A stretch of 64,000 nt of DNA from Serripes groenlandicus (GCA_031761405.1 JASEVX010000080.1:716638-780637), one strand, 5' to 3'. Counted from the first letter of the stretch, positions 23,040 to 34,190 are shown. Numbers and translations: made by a program. Notes: generated by a model from the sequence alone, not told the origin.

Positions 23040-23594
23040 AACAATTTGTCCAAGGATTTATAGTACAAACAAACCAGAACGGACCCCCAAAAAATACGAT
23101 GGAAATAAATAAGGCAATTGCTGAAACGCAACAACCAATACACGCTATCAGCTTAGAAACGCAGTAATCTTTTCCTTCAATTAAGGAGCTATTATCGTGC
23201 TTGAATGGTTTACAAAATGTTTCCAACAAGTTGGTTAATGCCACAGACTCCCAGGACGACCGTTAGATACCAGATAACTACATCGAATCCGTACCAGTCC
23301 CACTTAACCTCTGACCTCGCGGACGATTACTCAGAACGCGCTCATTTAATTAACATTTTCGGGAAGTTAATCAGTGATGATATATGTTGTACAACAGGCG
23401 GGGTTACAGTCGATCATTTACCACTCGTCTTTCTATCACTGTTTGCTATTTCTGATACAAAACGTCCCGGTGGATGTGTTCTGCCAATACTGTTTATGAG
23501 TCATAAGAGACGAAAAAGGTGTAACACTTTACCAGTAAGAATACTTCATTGATTTGGTCAAATTTTACAAAAAGCAGTTAAACTAAATAAAAGA
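23040..23594. other. Unique sequence with overlapping open frames
   Basis: Plus frame of 115 codons at 23205-23552 and a minus 38-codon frame (23213-23326) with a hydrophobic run VVIWYLTVVLGVCGI. Coding status unresolved. Confidence 0.4.
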
Positions 23595-23862
23595 AATGTG
23601 CCGTCTCGCGAGGAAACCAACATTGTGGACTCTGCGTAAAGCATCGACTCGGATCAGCCTAATCTACCGCGCAGGCTTACCCGGACAAACACTTTTCGCC
23701 TCCTGTGGATTTTCTGTTTCAGGAATAGTTACTCTTTACCTCTATCCCCCTAAGACGGAATGTGTCGGCCCGGATCAGTCTGCGCGGATTGCGCAGGCTG
23801 ATCTGGGTCGATACATTACGCAGAGGCCATAATGTCGGTTTTATCGCGGGACGGCTCAAATA
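23595..23862 (+). mobile_element. MITE family B
   Basis: ATGTGCCGTCTCGCGAGGAA start and TTTTATCGCGGGACGGCTCA end; all landmarks present. Confidence 0.85.
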
Positions 23863-23904
23863 TCATTGGCTGCAACAGATGTGTTATATGTAAGAGAGGA
23901 TACA

Positions 23905-24015
23905 ACCTTTCCCACATAGATCTACAACAATTTGCTGCAGACGACTTTGAAGACATGACGTCAAAAATATGGAAATTCGTTGTAAATAGATGATTGAGTA
24001 GAGTTGTTAAAAGAT
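23905..24015 (-). mobile_element. Family A fragment
   Basis: Left part only: CAACCTTTCCCACATAGA, TTTGCTGCAGACGACTTTGA. Confidence 0.6.
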
Positions 24016-24149
24016 GCATCCAAAGACGTCTTTATGTACGAACAGTGAGCATTCGGACAAGCCCTGTGCATGCATTTTGAACTAAGAAATATCTATCAAT
24101 CAAAAGGTTATATGGTAGTATGTATTCATCATTGATTACAGTGTGTCTA

Positions 24150-24373
24150 TTAACTATCATACGACAATTCTGCAGCAGACGACTTTGAATATATTTTGTC
24201 AACAAATAGAAAGTCTCTATAATTGAATGGATAAGCTATGACTTAAAGTGGAAAACATTGTGTCAAAAGGAGAAATTGCTGGTTTTGAGCAATTTCTCCT
24301 TTTGTCACTATGTTTTCAAAAAGCCTTCTGCTGCAGAGGCGTCAGAAAGGGTCTATATGAGGGAAAGGGTTAA
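24150..24373 (-). mobile_element. MITE family A
   Basis: TTAA at 24150-24153 and 24370-24373. The left terminal CCCTTTCCC is eroded; the core GGAGAAATTGCTGGTTTTGA is intact. Confidence 0.88.
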
Positions 24374-24415
24374 GTATATTTGATACAACTTAAGATGTAG
24401 CGTTTCACAAAGTAC

Positions 24416-24575
24416 TTAACTCTTTCCAACTCGCTGACGCATGTTAATGCATTCACAGCAGACGATATTTGAAACAAACTCTCCTCAATTATTTTACTTT
24501 CATTCATTGAGATTCGCAATTATTTTACCTAGCTGTTTTAAAGTCGTTCGCTGCTGATTTGTGGGAAAGGGTTGA
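24416..24575 (+). mobile_element. Family A, hairpin deleted
   Basis: TTAACTCTTTCCAACTCGCT left and GTGGGAAAGGGTTGA right; short internal-deletion form about 160 bp long. Confidence 0.75.
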
Positions 24576-24829
24576 ACGGTAACCTTACTACATTCACGAC
24601 TTCATGAATGAGACCGAAAAGGAGATGCAGCAGTACCGCCTTGAAACCGTATATGACTAAAGTGATTCGTATGATTTGATAAATTCCCAAGAGATGTTTC
24701 GTCTCCAGTAGCCAGATTGTCAAAATATCCGGACTGAGCTTAAATCTGCTAGATAATGGAGATAGTATCACGTTTCACAGTAGCCTCGCTGTGAGAACGC
24801 AGCTTCAATGCGAAATCATATGAACTTTT

Positions 24830-25020
24830 TCAGGGCCGGCCAATGGAAATGTTGAGTTTTTTTGGCAAACAATGCAGTTTCAGCTGAGACAGCGCGTAAC
24901 GAGCTTTCTCAGCTGAAATCAGCATTGTTTGCCTTTTAGTTATCAAAATATTCCACTATTTTTACGTGAAAAATGAGATTTTGAACAAGGAAGAATCTAC
25001 GAGAAAGTCGGCATTTTAAG
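24830..25020. mobile_element. Family F, termini eroded
   Basis: GGCAAACAATGCAGTTTCAG and CAGCTGAAATCAGCATTGTT flank GCGCGTAACGAGC; outer ends CAGGGCCGGCC and GTCGGCATTTTAAG are diverged. Confidence 0.7.
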
Positions 25021-25054
25021 AATTAATTCACAATGAAAACTAGTGATAAGAATC

Positions 25055-25102
25055 TTTTTTTTTTTTTTTTTTTTTTTTTTTATTTTTTTTTAATTTTTTT
25101 TT
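25055..25102. repeat. Poly-T tract
   Basis: Nearly pure T with two A interruptions. Confidence 0.95.
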
Positions 25103-25181
25103 GTTGTATACTATATATAGATTGTAACGCATGTAACTATGAAATGACGAAGAACACTTGTTGCAAAAAGCTACGTTCCTA

Positions 25182-25706
25182 ATTGCCATAAATGGTGCAG
25201 GTATTGCCCAAATACACGTTGCGGAAACAGGCCTTCATGTTCGTGCGCGGCAGGTATGTGATATCACAATAGCCTTAACCATTTCCCACATGCAACACAT
25301 ATGCAGCAGACGACTCTGAAAAGATCAAGACATAAATATGGAAAACCTCTATAAATTAAACTATTATTATTGAACAGGATTGAAACATATTTGGCAAAAG
25401 GGAAAATTGCTCATCATGAGCATTTTCTTCTTTTGTCACAATGTTTTCAAAAGTCGTTTGCTTTAAAGTTGTTTGAAAGCGTCTATATGTGGGAAGGGGT
25501 TAAGAACCATAACGCAGGACATCCATCCAGTAGGACGTGAAATCAACGTTCTGTCTCCTCGGGGACTTTTCAAAGTATTCAGTATTAAATTCGCCGTTCG
25601 TTCCCCTGAATCTTTACCAGTTAATGTCAGGGGCGTGTTGAGATTGTCCTACCACACCGAGCACCAGGACAAATGTTAGCCGAATTAACCGATCAAAGTC
25701 CGGCGT
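25182..25706 (-). pseudogene. Decayed coding-like remnant split by a family A MITE
   Basis: Two GC-richer blocks (25504-25706 and 25182-25274) flank the MITE at 25275-25503. On the minus strand they share one reading frame if a single TTAA is kept. The first block begins with a hydrophobic run LTFVLVLGVVGQSQHAPDIN that looks like a signal peptide but has no ATG; it later contains EYFEKSPRRQNVDFTSYW. The second block reads GYCDITYLPR and later KACFRNVYLGNTCTIYG. Three stops interrupt the frame: TAA at codon 31, TAA formed by the MITE target, and TAG at 25179-25181. I do not recognise the protein. Plus-strand frames over the same blocks are also partly open, including a Cys-dense one, so the coding strand is uncertain. 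Confidence 0.28.
25275..25503 (-). mobile_element. MITE family A inside coding-like remnant
   Basis: TTAA at 25275-25278 and 25500-25503; core TTGCTCATCATGAGCATTTT. Its flanks form the two halves of the remnant at 25182-25706. Confidence 0.88.
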
Positions 25707-26350
25707 TTAACTAGCACACATTGTGTTAGTACAATCTGTATAAACACTCTGTAATAAACAGTTGTGAAATTACAGCGGCTCGTGTGTACATGTGCAAATC
25801 CGGTATCCTAATCCAGAGGTCCCGAGTTGGATTCATGTGAAAGCGATGTGAATAGTTGGGATATAGGACTTTATACCCAGCGCGAAAATTGGTTGAGTAT
25901 ATTCAGGAAGCGAAGTTCCATATTGATTTATTTAAGTGTAATATACACGTAATAACTTACTTCACAATCGACGTAAAATATATAGGTTTAGATTAAGTGG
26001 TTATCAAAAGCAACTAGATTGATTTTCTAACGAAACATTTAAATTTACAGCCCTCCGCCTATCTGTTTTACAGAAAGGACCGTTTTCCCGGTTTGATTTA
26101 GATTAATGAGATAGCTATAGCTTGTAAAATTGATTAAAGCGTGGGGAAGCGTTATTTAGTACACGGAATTGTACCGTTATTTGTAATCATTAGTGAAATC
26201 TACAATCATTGCAAATCTGTTTACACGTGGATTACTATTATAGCTTCAAAACTTCAGACCCTTATAGGTTCTTATTACAGCTGGAAGATAGTTTATACTC
26301 TCGTTATACAAGATGGAATGCTTTTTACGACCATAAATAAATGGCGTATT
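25707..26350. other. No feature recognised
   Basis: An 80-codon plus frame runs into a family F end; not supported. Confidence 0.5.
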
Positions 26351-26563
26351 TTAACTCTTTCAGCGCCAAATTGTTTAAAGTAAACTCTTCCATGTTCAAA
26401 TTCAGGCGTCTCCATTTCTCATGTAATAAAAGTCTGGACTATTTTGATAACTTAAAGGCAAACAATGCTGATTTCAGGTGAGACAGCTCGTTACGAGCTG
26501 ACTCACCTGAATCAGTATTGTTTGCAAAAACCTATATATTGCCTTTGGCGCTTAAAGAGTTAA
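26351..26563. mobile_element. MITE family F, full copy
   Basis: TTAACTCTTTCAGCGCC start and TTGGCGCTTAAAGAGTTAA end; TTAA on both sides. Centre is a long palindrome: GGCAAACAATGCTGATTTCA, GGTGAGACAGCTCGTTACGA, GCTGACTCACC, CAGTATTGTTTGC. Confidence 0.88.
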
Positions 26564-26711
26564 TAGAAATATTACTGGTTATCCGCGAAAACAAACCGAA
26601 AGGCATTTGCGATCAGTGTTGACCAAGGTCGGTTAGCGCAGTCTAATATGGCTCTACATAAAGATGGTTTCAAGAAACTTCTAAACAGCTGTTTACGTCT
26701 GGATCCTTAGC

Positions 26712-26987
26712 ATGAATGTGATTGATTCGTTTGTGCTTTACGACGCTTTCAACAATTTCTCAGTTATATCAAGGCGTTTCCTGGGTAAGTTACCAGTGCG
26801 TCTGGTCCATTTATCCTGACACCAGCCAGTCAGTTGTACTGCTCACTCACAATCCCGAGCGCCAAGGAGGGCAGCCATTACTATCATGTTGAAAGTTTTT
26901 GGTATGACCCGACCGAGGATCGAATCCGCGACCTCCCGTACCCGAGGCGGATGCTCTACCTCTACACCAACGAGGCGGTTGCATGCA
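26712..26987 (-). mobile_element. SINE (type D), near full length
   Basis: TTACGACGCTTTCAACAATT, CCAAGGAGGGCAGCCATTAC, GAGGATCGAATCCGCGACCT (B box) and GAGGCGGATGCTCTACCTCT (A box). Overlapping open frames are by-products. Confidence 0.85.
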
Positions 26988-28786
26988 TGTGCATGCAGGC
27001 CTTACCTACTGCGTATTAGTTATGATAAGGTTGGTTTTCACGGAGCACCGCTTACTCTTTACCCTGTCGATACCTAACGTTTTTGTATGAGATAATTTGA
27101 TTGGTTAACGCAAATGTCAATCTTAGACGACCTGTAACAGGCAGTCATCAGCGTTTGTAAATTCAGCGATGTTTGGGTCTGGTTTTAATGAGTTTGTAAG
27201 AAACCTTACCACAGATAATTTGTGACGAACGTTTTTCCAGACAAAAACACGTGCATCCGCACAACTTCTCGCTCTGCATTCATCCATAATTAGTCGCAGA
27301 GTGTTTAGAATTTTTTCTGACGAGCGTTGAGAATTCGGATTAGAAAGCATGAATACACGGATTTTTTTATTTAAACTGACATTCACACATACCCTCATGT
27401 TGAAATTTCCCGAGCACGCCTTCTCCTGATATACTTGACAAAGCTTTCTTTATTTCGAAGGATTACACACGGTGTTTTGTTTTTGTTTTAGAAATGAAAT
27501 TTGGATTTGAAAAACAAAGCGAAATGCTCCAGGAAAACCAACCTTAATTATTATTTATAACTAATTGATTGATTGTTCGGAGTTTTAAGCCGCTTGCAGC
27601 AATTGTTCACTTATATCACCGCGTATTTATAAACAAATACATGCATCTACCAACCTGGTCAGTTTGATCAGAATCTACATAAGTTGACAGATTCGTATAA
27701 TAATCTTGTAAGTTATATATGAACAGTGTATCCGTGCTAACAGACCAAAACACATTATTTTCGAACAGTACAGAGCTATTTTAGACTGCACAGATGCGCA
27801 GGCTGATCAAGATATACAGTGGTTGCCAAAAAACCTTAATGATGGTTTTAATGGATCCCTGCTCCAATGTTTCATTCGTACATTATCTTTTTAATTTGTA
27901 GGACTCCTTTGAATAGCCGTGTATGGCTAAATGCATATACATTCGTGAGAACAGCAAGAGGCAATGACATCTGCTCATTTACATAAACTGGTTGAAATGT
28001 CTTATTGTGTCATTTCAAGGACGAATTTTGAAGCCTCTTGAGCAGGCAACAATTATAATCAAATAAGAACTTATTATAAAACAAAGAATTTTCTTCTGTC
28101 GTGTTAAATGTTCTCAACTCCATTCTTCACGTAAATTTCCAACAACATTTTTAAAAAGAAATAGCAGAAAGGTTTCACAGATCAAATTCGAACATTTTTT
28201 AAATGTAGTCGGAATGTTCAATCCCATTTCTTAACAGCAAATTCCAATCTCATATAAACTAAGCCTTTCCCCGTTCCAGAAGACTATTTCTAATGGTATA
28301 TCCCGGCCAATTATTTATTGCGGGACCTAATGTAAACAGACAAGTCGTTGGTATTATTGCTAACAAAATACGCATTACGACACGGGAAAAACATTTGTAT
28401 GGTAATGCGGACATTTTGCTGCAAATTTCAAATCCGGAGATTTTTCTTCCAGAGAGAATTGGGGCTAATTGTCTGAAACATGTAATTACGGGTTTTAGTC
28501 TTCTGCATGAAGTCACGTCACACGTGAAACAGACCTTCGAGATTTCGTGACCGGCGAAGATCCAGATCAGCATGTTCCTGTATCATATTTCCGATTGATT
28601 TGGAGACCTTTCATATGCGCCATCTTGTCATACACTCATTTAGTAAGTCTCGTGAGAACGGTTATGACCGATAACATATGTCATTAGTTTAGTACGATAA
28701 AAAGAACCCGTATGTCGAATTCCATGTGACGTGGCTCATCTATTTCTGGAGCGTAGTTTGAATATGATTCAGACAATTTGGATTGT
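26988..28786. other. Unique sequence, one SINE tail inside
   Basis: A minus 91-codon frame at 27123-27398 contains a GTAAGG donor-like site, but no acceptor or family match supports it. Confidence 0.45.
27560..27630 (-). mobile_element. SINE tail fragment
   Basis: AATTGATTGATTGTTCGGAG, GCAATTGTTCACTTATATCA. Confidence 0.5.
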
Positions 28787-29012
28787 GTAACCCTTCCTCT
28801 CATGTAGACGCATTCTGACGCATCTGCAGCAGACCACGTTTTCGGAAACATTGTGGCAAAAAGAGAAATTGCTCATGATGAGCAATTTTCCCTATTGCCA
28901 CAATGTTTTCACTTTCATTATTTACTTTTATTATGTGTTATTTCTATACTTTTACCAATATTTTTTTTCAAAGTCGTCTGCTGCATATTTGTTGTATAGG
29001 GGAAAGAATTAA
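28787..29012 (+). mobile_element. MITE family A
   Basis: GTAACCCTTCCTCTCATGTA left, GGGGAAAGAATTAA right, core TTGCTCATGATGAGCAA perfect palindrome. Confidence 0.85.
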
Positions 29013-29074
29013 CAGAGACGTCCAGATAAAGGGCGTTATTTTCTTTCTTTTTAAATTTGTTTGTGGAATCGTAT

Positions 29075-29325
29075 TTTACGCCGTTGTCAACAGATTTTTA
29101 GATATAGCACAGCGTTGCCTTGTGAATTATAGGTACGGCTTAACAAATAAGTGTATCCTGACGCCATTGCATCTGTCGTAATGCTGTCCAACACTCTGAC
29201 TGCCAAAGGGGGGGGGCGGGGGGTCGGGTGTGTGTGTGGGGGGGGGGTTCTATTTCCAAATTAAGGATATTTGGTGTTACCTGACCGAGGACGTATTTCG
29301 TATTCTTAAATTCTTATTTTGCCCT
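29075..29325 (-). mobile_element. SINE relic with G-rich insertion
   Basis: TTTTACGCCGTTGTCAACAG, TCCTGACGCCATTGCATCTG, GTCGTAATGCTGTCC; a G-rich tract (29207-29248) replaces part of the body. Confidence 0.5.
29205..29249. repeat. G-rich tract
   Basis: Runs of G broken by C, TC and (GT)n; G-quadruplex capable on the plus strand. Confidence 0.9.
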
Positions 29326-29340
29326 ATAGACACTATTTAT

Positions 29341-29671
29341 AAGGTGCTGATCTCCAGGTGGTGATCACATTTTTGGAATGTTGAAACTTCTGCAAATATT
29401 GCTAATTGTGACAACAAAGTAAGTAATAAATAGTTCAAACTAATCTTGGAAGTAAATGTTAAAAAAGGCCAGTCAATGAATGTAATGAAAGTGTACAAAC
29501 TTTGGCTTACTGGGTATGTCTACCCAGTAAAAATGAAGCATAAAATATCAATATTTAGATATTTATTGTACTGGATAATGAAATTATTACTCCCAGAATT
29601 ACGATAACAATATTTCAAGAGAACTTTTAAACAGTTTTAAAACTTTGATTATACTATCTATAATCTGGAGA
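29341..29671. mobile_element. Family H, right terminus cut
   Basis: AAGGTGCTGATCTCCAGGTG start; ends at ATAATCTGGAG and continues directly into SINE-like GTCGTAATGCTATCC. Confidence 0.75.
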
Positions 29672-30100
29672 CGTCGTAATGCTATCCACGCAACCCTGAG
29701 CACCAAGCAAGGAAGGTATTACTGTTTTTAAAGTCTTTGTTATGACACGAGTACCAGTACCATAGCTCTAGTTAAGAAGAGTATTTCACATCCCCAAATC
29801 CTTAAATAACCCTCAAAACCTATGTTTTGGGTACTCCAAAGACTCGTCTCAGGGTTCGGTTTAGTCATAAGAGAGATATCGTTGGGTAAACTCCAATTTA
29901 CTCCTCCTTATCTAGTCCTCTGTAGTACTACCGGTATTATTCATCATAAGACTGATGCATCCTTCGTAATGATATCCCATATATAACTCTAAGCTTTATG
30001 GAGGGGAGCAATTACTACCATTTAAAGTCGGATTCAATTGCGAAGCCATTTAACCAGACTATTGCAATCGAAACGATTTTAACGGATGTTGACCGTTCAG
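29672..30100 (-). mobile_element. SINE (type E) relics
   Basis: GTCGTAATGCTATCCACGCA at 29674 and, beyond a family J copy, GCATCCTTCGTAATGATATC, AGCAATTACTACCATTTAAA. Confidence 0.5.
29764..29925 (+). mobile_element. Family J, one hairpin arm lost
   Basis: AAAACCTATGTTTTGGGTAC, then GACTCGTCTCAGGGTTCGG without the return arm; ends CTCCTCCTTATCTAGTCC. Confidence 0.6.
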
Positions 30101-30235
30101 TTGCCCCCAAAAAAAGCGAGGGCGCTGTAAAATAATTCACCAACTATTATTGAATACTATAAATAGGCAAATGTCATGTACAAGAAACTTCGTAATAACG
30201 CGGTAACTATTGAAAACAATGCCCTTGGAAACACA

Positions 30236-30418
30236 ACTATTTATGGTTTGGTTTCATCCTCACACTGGTGCATCCTTCGTAATGCTATCCCAGTAACCTT
30301 AAGCTATGGAAGCAAGTATAACCATTTCTTAAAGAAGTTGGTGTAACTCGACTTTGGGATGGAACCATGATCTCCCGCACATGAGGCGGACACTCTATAC
30401 ACATGTATCCATGAGCCA
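30236..30418 (-). mobile_element. SINE (type E) relic
   Basis: GCATCCTTCGTAATGCTATC, ATGGAACCATGATCTCCCGC, GAGGCGGACACTCTATAC; ends at the TTAA of the next MITE. Confidence 0.6.
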
Positions 30419-30648
30419 TTAACCCTTTCCCTCATATGGACGCTTTCTGACGCCTCTGCAGCAGACGGCGTTTTGAAAACATAGTGACAAAAGAAGAAAT
30501 TGCACAAAACGTGCAATTTCTCCTTTTGCCACAATGTTTTCCACTTTTTGTCATAGGTTATCCATTCAATTATGGAGATTTTCTATGTTTTGACAAAATA
30601 CGTTCAAAGTCGTCTGCTGCAGAATTGTCGTATGAGGGAAAGGGTTAA
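30419..30648 (+). mobile_element. MITE family A, reference full copy
   Basis: Starts TTAACCCTTTCCCTCATA and ends TATGAGGGAAAGGGTTAA. TTAA on both sides is the target duplication, and the terminal CCCTTT fits TTAA-targeting superfamilies (piggyBac, possibly Kolobok). Subterminal inverted pairs CTGCAGCAGACG / CGTCTGCTGCAG lie about 35 bases in. The centre (about 30475-30540) is a hairpin: GAAAACATAGTGACAAAAG pairs with CTTTTGCCACAATGTTTTC-type sequence around the apex TTGCACAAAACGTGCAA. There is no coding capacity, so it is non-autonomous. Orientation + is defined here as the end with CGCTTTCTGACGCCTCTGC on the left. Confidence 0.9.
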
Positions 30649-31039
30649 TCCGTTATTCGCGACTTTCAGCAACTAATATTGCGAACACTGATAACCAAAA
30701 TATCAGTCTACAGGGTTACCTACTGATTACTACGGAAGTCCTCGAGGGCCCCTTTCACAGAGTCAGGCTCCTATTGACATTTTCTTTATTGTTCTTAAGT
30801 ACATTTTCATGAGTGATTATTTCCAGAATGTGAAATACCGGACGGCACTACACTCTCTACACATGAAAATCAATAACAACTAAGTGATAAGAAATAACAA
30901 AAATGTCCCTCCCGGGCTTCCGTAGATTACCTTTATTAAACATTTTCCACATAGAACAAATCTGTAGCCAACGAAGTTGAAAGCATATTGGCAACAAAGT
31001 AAAAAATCCCCATCAACGAGAGTTTGATTATTAAATATA

Positions 31040-31130
31040 GTTAAAAACATTGTGGCAAATGGGGAAATTACTTGTTTTGACCAATTTCTCATTTTGTCAC
31101 AATGTTTTCAAAAGTCATCTGCTGGAGAGA
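31040..31130. mobile_element. Family A core fragment
   Basis: Only the hairpin (AAACATTGTGGCAAATGGGG ... TCACAATGTTTTCAAAAGTC) remains. Confidence 0.6.
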
Positions 31131-32321
31131 ATGCCATATCAAGTAACGTCGATTTTTACCATGCATGGAAATTCATCGACAATATATGGAAACAAGAGTG
31201 TTCAAAGAGACGCATGTTTCGTATTCCTGTGTGTCAGTCAGTGAAATAGTGATAAGCAGATGGACAAACGACGGTGACGTGATCCCAACGTATCTCCCTG
31301 CAAACACAGGTGGCACAAGAATCGCCATTTAAACAATATATATATGTGTGTGTGGAAGACAGTGGTGCAGATGTAGAGCGTCGGCCTCTCGTATCAAAGG
31401 ACGTATCCACAATAACCAGTGGTTCAAGGAACGCTAACCGGGTAACTATGGGATGGTTGAAACAATTTAAGGAGACGATCATTATGAAAAGTGTCATCAT
31501 TAAGATAATGAAAATGACACAGAAATAATTAAAAATATCGAATTTAAAGAATAAAAAATAATAATGCACATGATGAATCTAAGAGATTACATAGAGTTAA
31601 ACAAACAAACGAACTAAACACATTTGAGGAACTGAAGATTAAAATTTATTTTTATTTTCATATGTTTTGCCTTCATCAATAATTTGAAAAGGATGACTCA
31701 AAATTTGCGAGAATGTCCCTTTTAAAACAATTGCAAAATGACAGTGGTTCAAAGTGTTAGCTGGATGTCTTCAAGAGAATGAGAAAGAAGATAGAGACGG
31801 ACAGACTCTTAAAACTGCTCTAAAACAAACGAAATTCATTATTGTTTCTCGTGTTGTCTCCTACATCAAGGGTTCAACGTGACAGAACCGTCAAATGTTC
31901 AGTCATGTTACCTCATATTCATCTTCTAGACTAAAATAATAACAGTAAACACCTGTTATGTATTACTATAAGTGTATTTTATTTTTTGTAGATAAATGGT
32001 CCTACCGAAAAGACAGTTTTTAACAGTTCAATAGTCAACCGGATATAAGAAAATGGTGGGTTTATAAGCAATTAATCATTTGACGTACGTTTGACATTCG
32101 TTCTTAGTGGTAAGGGTTAGGCATGAGTCGAGCCATGAGTAAATTGACGTTCGTAACATTGGGATCAGCGAAGATCAATATCAATCCTTTGTATCTACAA
32201 TTTTGTTCCCGGTAGGTCATCTAGTCGCAACAGCCACGTCGAAGCCGGTAAACGGAATGGCAAATGACAAAACCCGGATCCAAGTATACTCATATGCAAC
32301 TTAGCGTACCTGATCATTGTG
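31131..32321. other. Mostly unique, AT-rich
   Basis: Only a weak tRNA-like head at 31350-31442. Confidence 0.5.
31350..31442 (+). mobile_element. tRNA-like SINE head
   Basis: CAGTGGTGCAGATGTAGAGC and AGTGGTTCAAGGAACGC are degenerate A and B boxes. Confidence 0.4.
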
Positions 32322-32675
32322 TTAACCCTTTCCCGCTAGTAGACACATTTCAACAGCAGACGACTCTTGAAAACATTGTGGCAAAAGAAGAAATTGCTCA
32401 TGAGCAATTTCTCCTTTAGCCACAAAGTTCGTAACTCTATACATTTAGTATACATCATAGAAAGGTTTCATTGTTTTACCGAGATGTTTTCAAAATAGTC
32501 TGCTGCAGATTTATTGAATAGAGTTGAACATTTTGTGATCAATATCTCCTTTTGCCACAAAATGTTCAAATCTTTTTAATAAGTATACCTTAATTCATAG
32601 AAAGTTTTCATTGTTTTACCTAGATGTTTTCAAAGTCATCTGCTGCAGATCTTGTTGTATGTTCGAACGGGTTAA
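32322..32675 (+). mobile_element. MITE family A with internal duplication of its right half
   Basis: TTAA at 32322-32325 and 32672-32675. The segment from the stem 3' side through GTCTGCTGCAGAT occurs twice (about 32405-32515 and 32545-32655), giving about 350 bp. It shares its right TTAA with the following family F element. Confidence 0.85.
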
Positions 32676-32884
32676 CCCTTTCAGCGCCGAATTGTTTAAA
32701 GTAGACTCTTCCATGTTCAAACTCGGACGTCTCTATTTTCATGTTACAGGATTTTTGGAATATTTTTATAACTCACAGCCAAACAATGCATATTTCAGGT
32801 GAGACAGCTCGTTACGAGCTGACTCGCCTGAATCTGCATTGTTTGCAAAAACCTCAAAATTGCCTTTGGCGCTGAAAGAGTTAA
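32672..32884. mobile_element. MITE family F sharing a TTAA with family A
   Basis: TTAACCCTTTCAGCGCCGAA to GGCGCTGAAAGAGTTAA; apex CAGCTCGTTACGAGCTG. Confidence 0.9.
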
Positions 32885-33261
32885 AAAAGAACTCGAAACG
32901 TTAATTTTCGTGTGCCGTGACTGATATAATAATCCTCCGACACTTCATTGAAATGTTTATTATGACCGGTTTATGGTGAGTTTTACATTGTCCTGTCAAC
33001 TCGACAAAATTAATGTATTCATACCCCGTAAACCAACTTCCGACTTGAAAATCAATTACATCTGAGATAAGGAATTACAAAAACAAACTGGATACCAGCC
33101 GTGTTCTGAGAAAAAAAACACCATTGGGTTTGTTTTGCCCCGTTAGTGTAGATCCAGATCCAGATCAATCTATGAACGTTCAGTGTCATCTTACTCTGCC
33201 CTGCTCATGAGTTGGTCACAGAAGGTTTTTTAAGCTAGCACTATCATTTTGTTTGTTTGTT

Positions 33262-33545
33262 TGATTGATTGATTGATTGCGGTTTATCGCCGTTTTCAAC
33301 AATCTTTCAGTTATATCACGGCGACCAGTTCACCTACTCACATGTGTGTTCAAGCTTTCTCGCACCAGTACTCCACACAACATGCTTTCGAAACAACTGG
33401 CTGCTTTTCCACATAGACTGTAAGCCCATTGGTGAAAGACGTTTGTGAAACGTTGGAAATAATGTTGGCCGAGCTGGGCTTCGAACTCACAACCCATGGA
33501 TTGACAACCCGACTGAGTTCACGGGCCTCGGCACTGTCCGTTTGA
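33262..33545 (-). mobile_element. SINE (type C)
   Basis: Tail TTGATTGATTGATTGATTGC, body AACTGGCTGCTTTTCCACAT, B box on minus (GGGCTTCGAACTCACAAC forward), A box partly deleted. Confidence 0.82.
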
Positions 33546-33967
33546 ATAAGATGCGCTGAGGGCACAGAGAGCTCTAAATGATATCTGCACTTGAGAACGT
33601 ACATGGGAAGAAAACACAAAATGTGAACATTGTATACCAAGATCATCCGGTGCAGCCGCATAGTCTAATCAAGATTTACGCTTGTTTAAATAACAGATAG
33701 TTCTAATAGATTGTTTGTATCTGCACTTGCGCACGTACATGGGAAACGACATAACATGATTTGTGTGTGAACAGTGTATATCATGGTCAGCCTGTGCATC
33801 CGCATAGTATAATCAAGATTTACACTTGTTTAATTAATTGCATAAGCCTGTCAGAAGATTCTGTCAATTCGTGTTTTTTTTTATAAATTGGAGCAGATGA
33901 ACAGGATGGTCTGATCTTACACTGTTCAAAAATACCAACTTCAGACTATTCCCATATACTGGATCTA
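33546..33967. other. Diverged internal repeat
   Basis: CACTTG(A/C)(G/)CACGTACATGGGAA, CATAGT(C/A)TAATCAAGATTTAC occur twice (about 33590 and 33725), so this is an imperfect duplication of about 130 bp. Confidence 0.65.
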
Positions 33968-34190
33968 AGTATCCGCCTTTATCTAGTGGTTAGTGTTGGG
34001 AATTTTGAACCGGGCGTCCCGGGTTCAATCCAAAGTCGCGTCGCTGTAGTCATGTTGGACTGCCTTTGCCAAGGCACATGTCCTAGCCTAGTACTGGTTT
34101 GTTTACCCAGGGATCATGCATAAGTGAACTGTCGCCGTGATATAATTGAAATAATGTTGAAAATGGCGTAAAACCCCATCAAAATAAACC
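33968..34190 (+). mobile_element. SINE with tRNA-like head
   Basis: TATCTAGTGGTTAGTG (A box), GTCCCGGGTTCAATCC (B box), TCGCCGTGATATAATTGAAA tail part; related to 12005-12225. Confidence 0.8.

Noticed and set aside
27123..27398. Minus 91-codon frame ending near a GTAAGG site
   Set aside because: Looks protein-like, but no acceptor, family match or neighbouring exon supports it.
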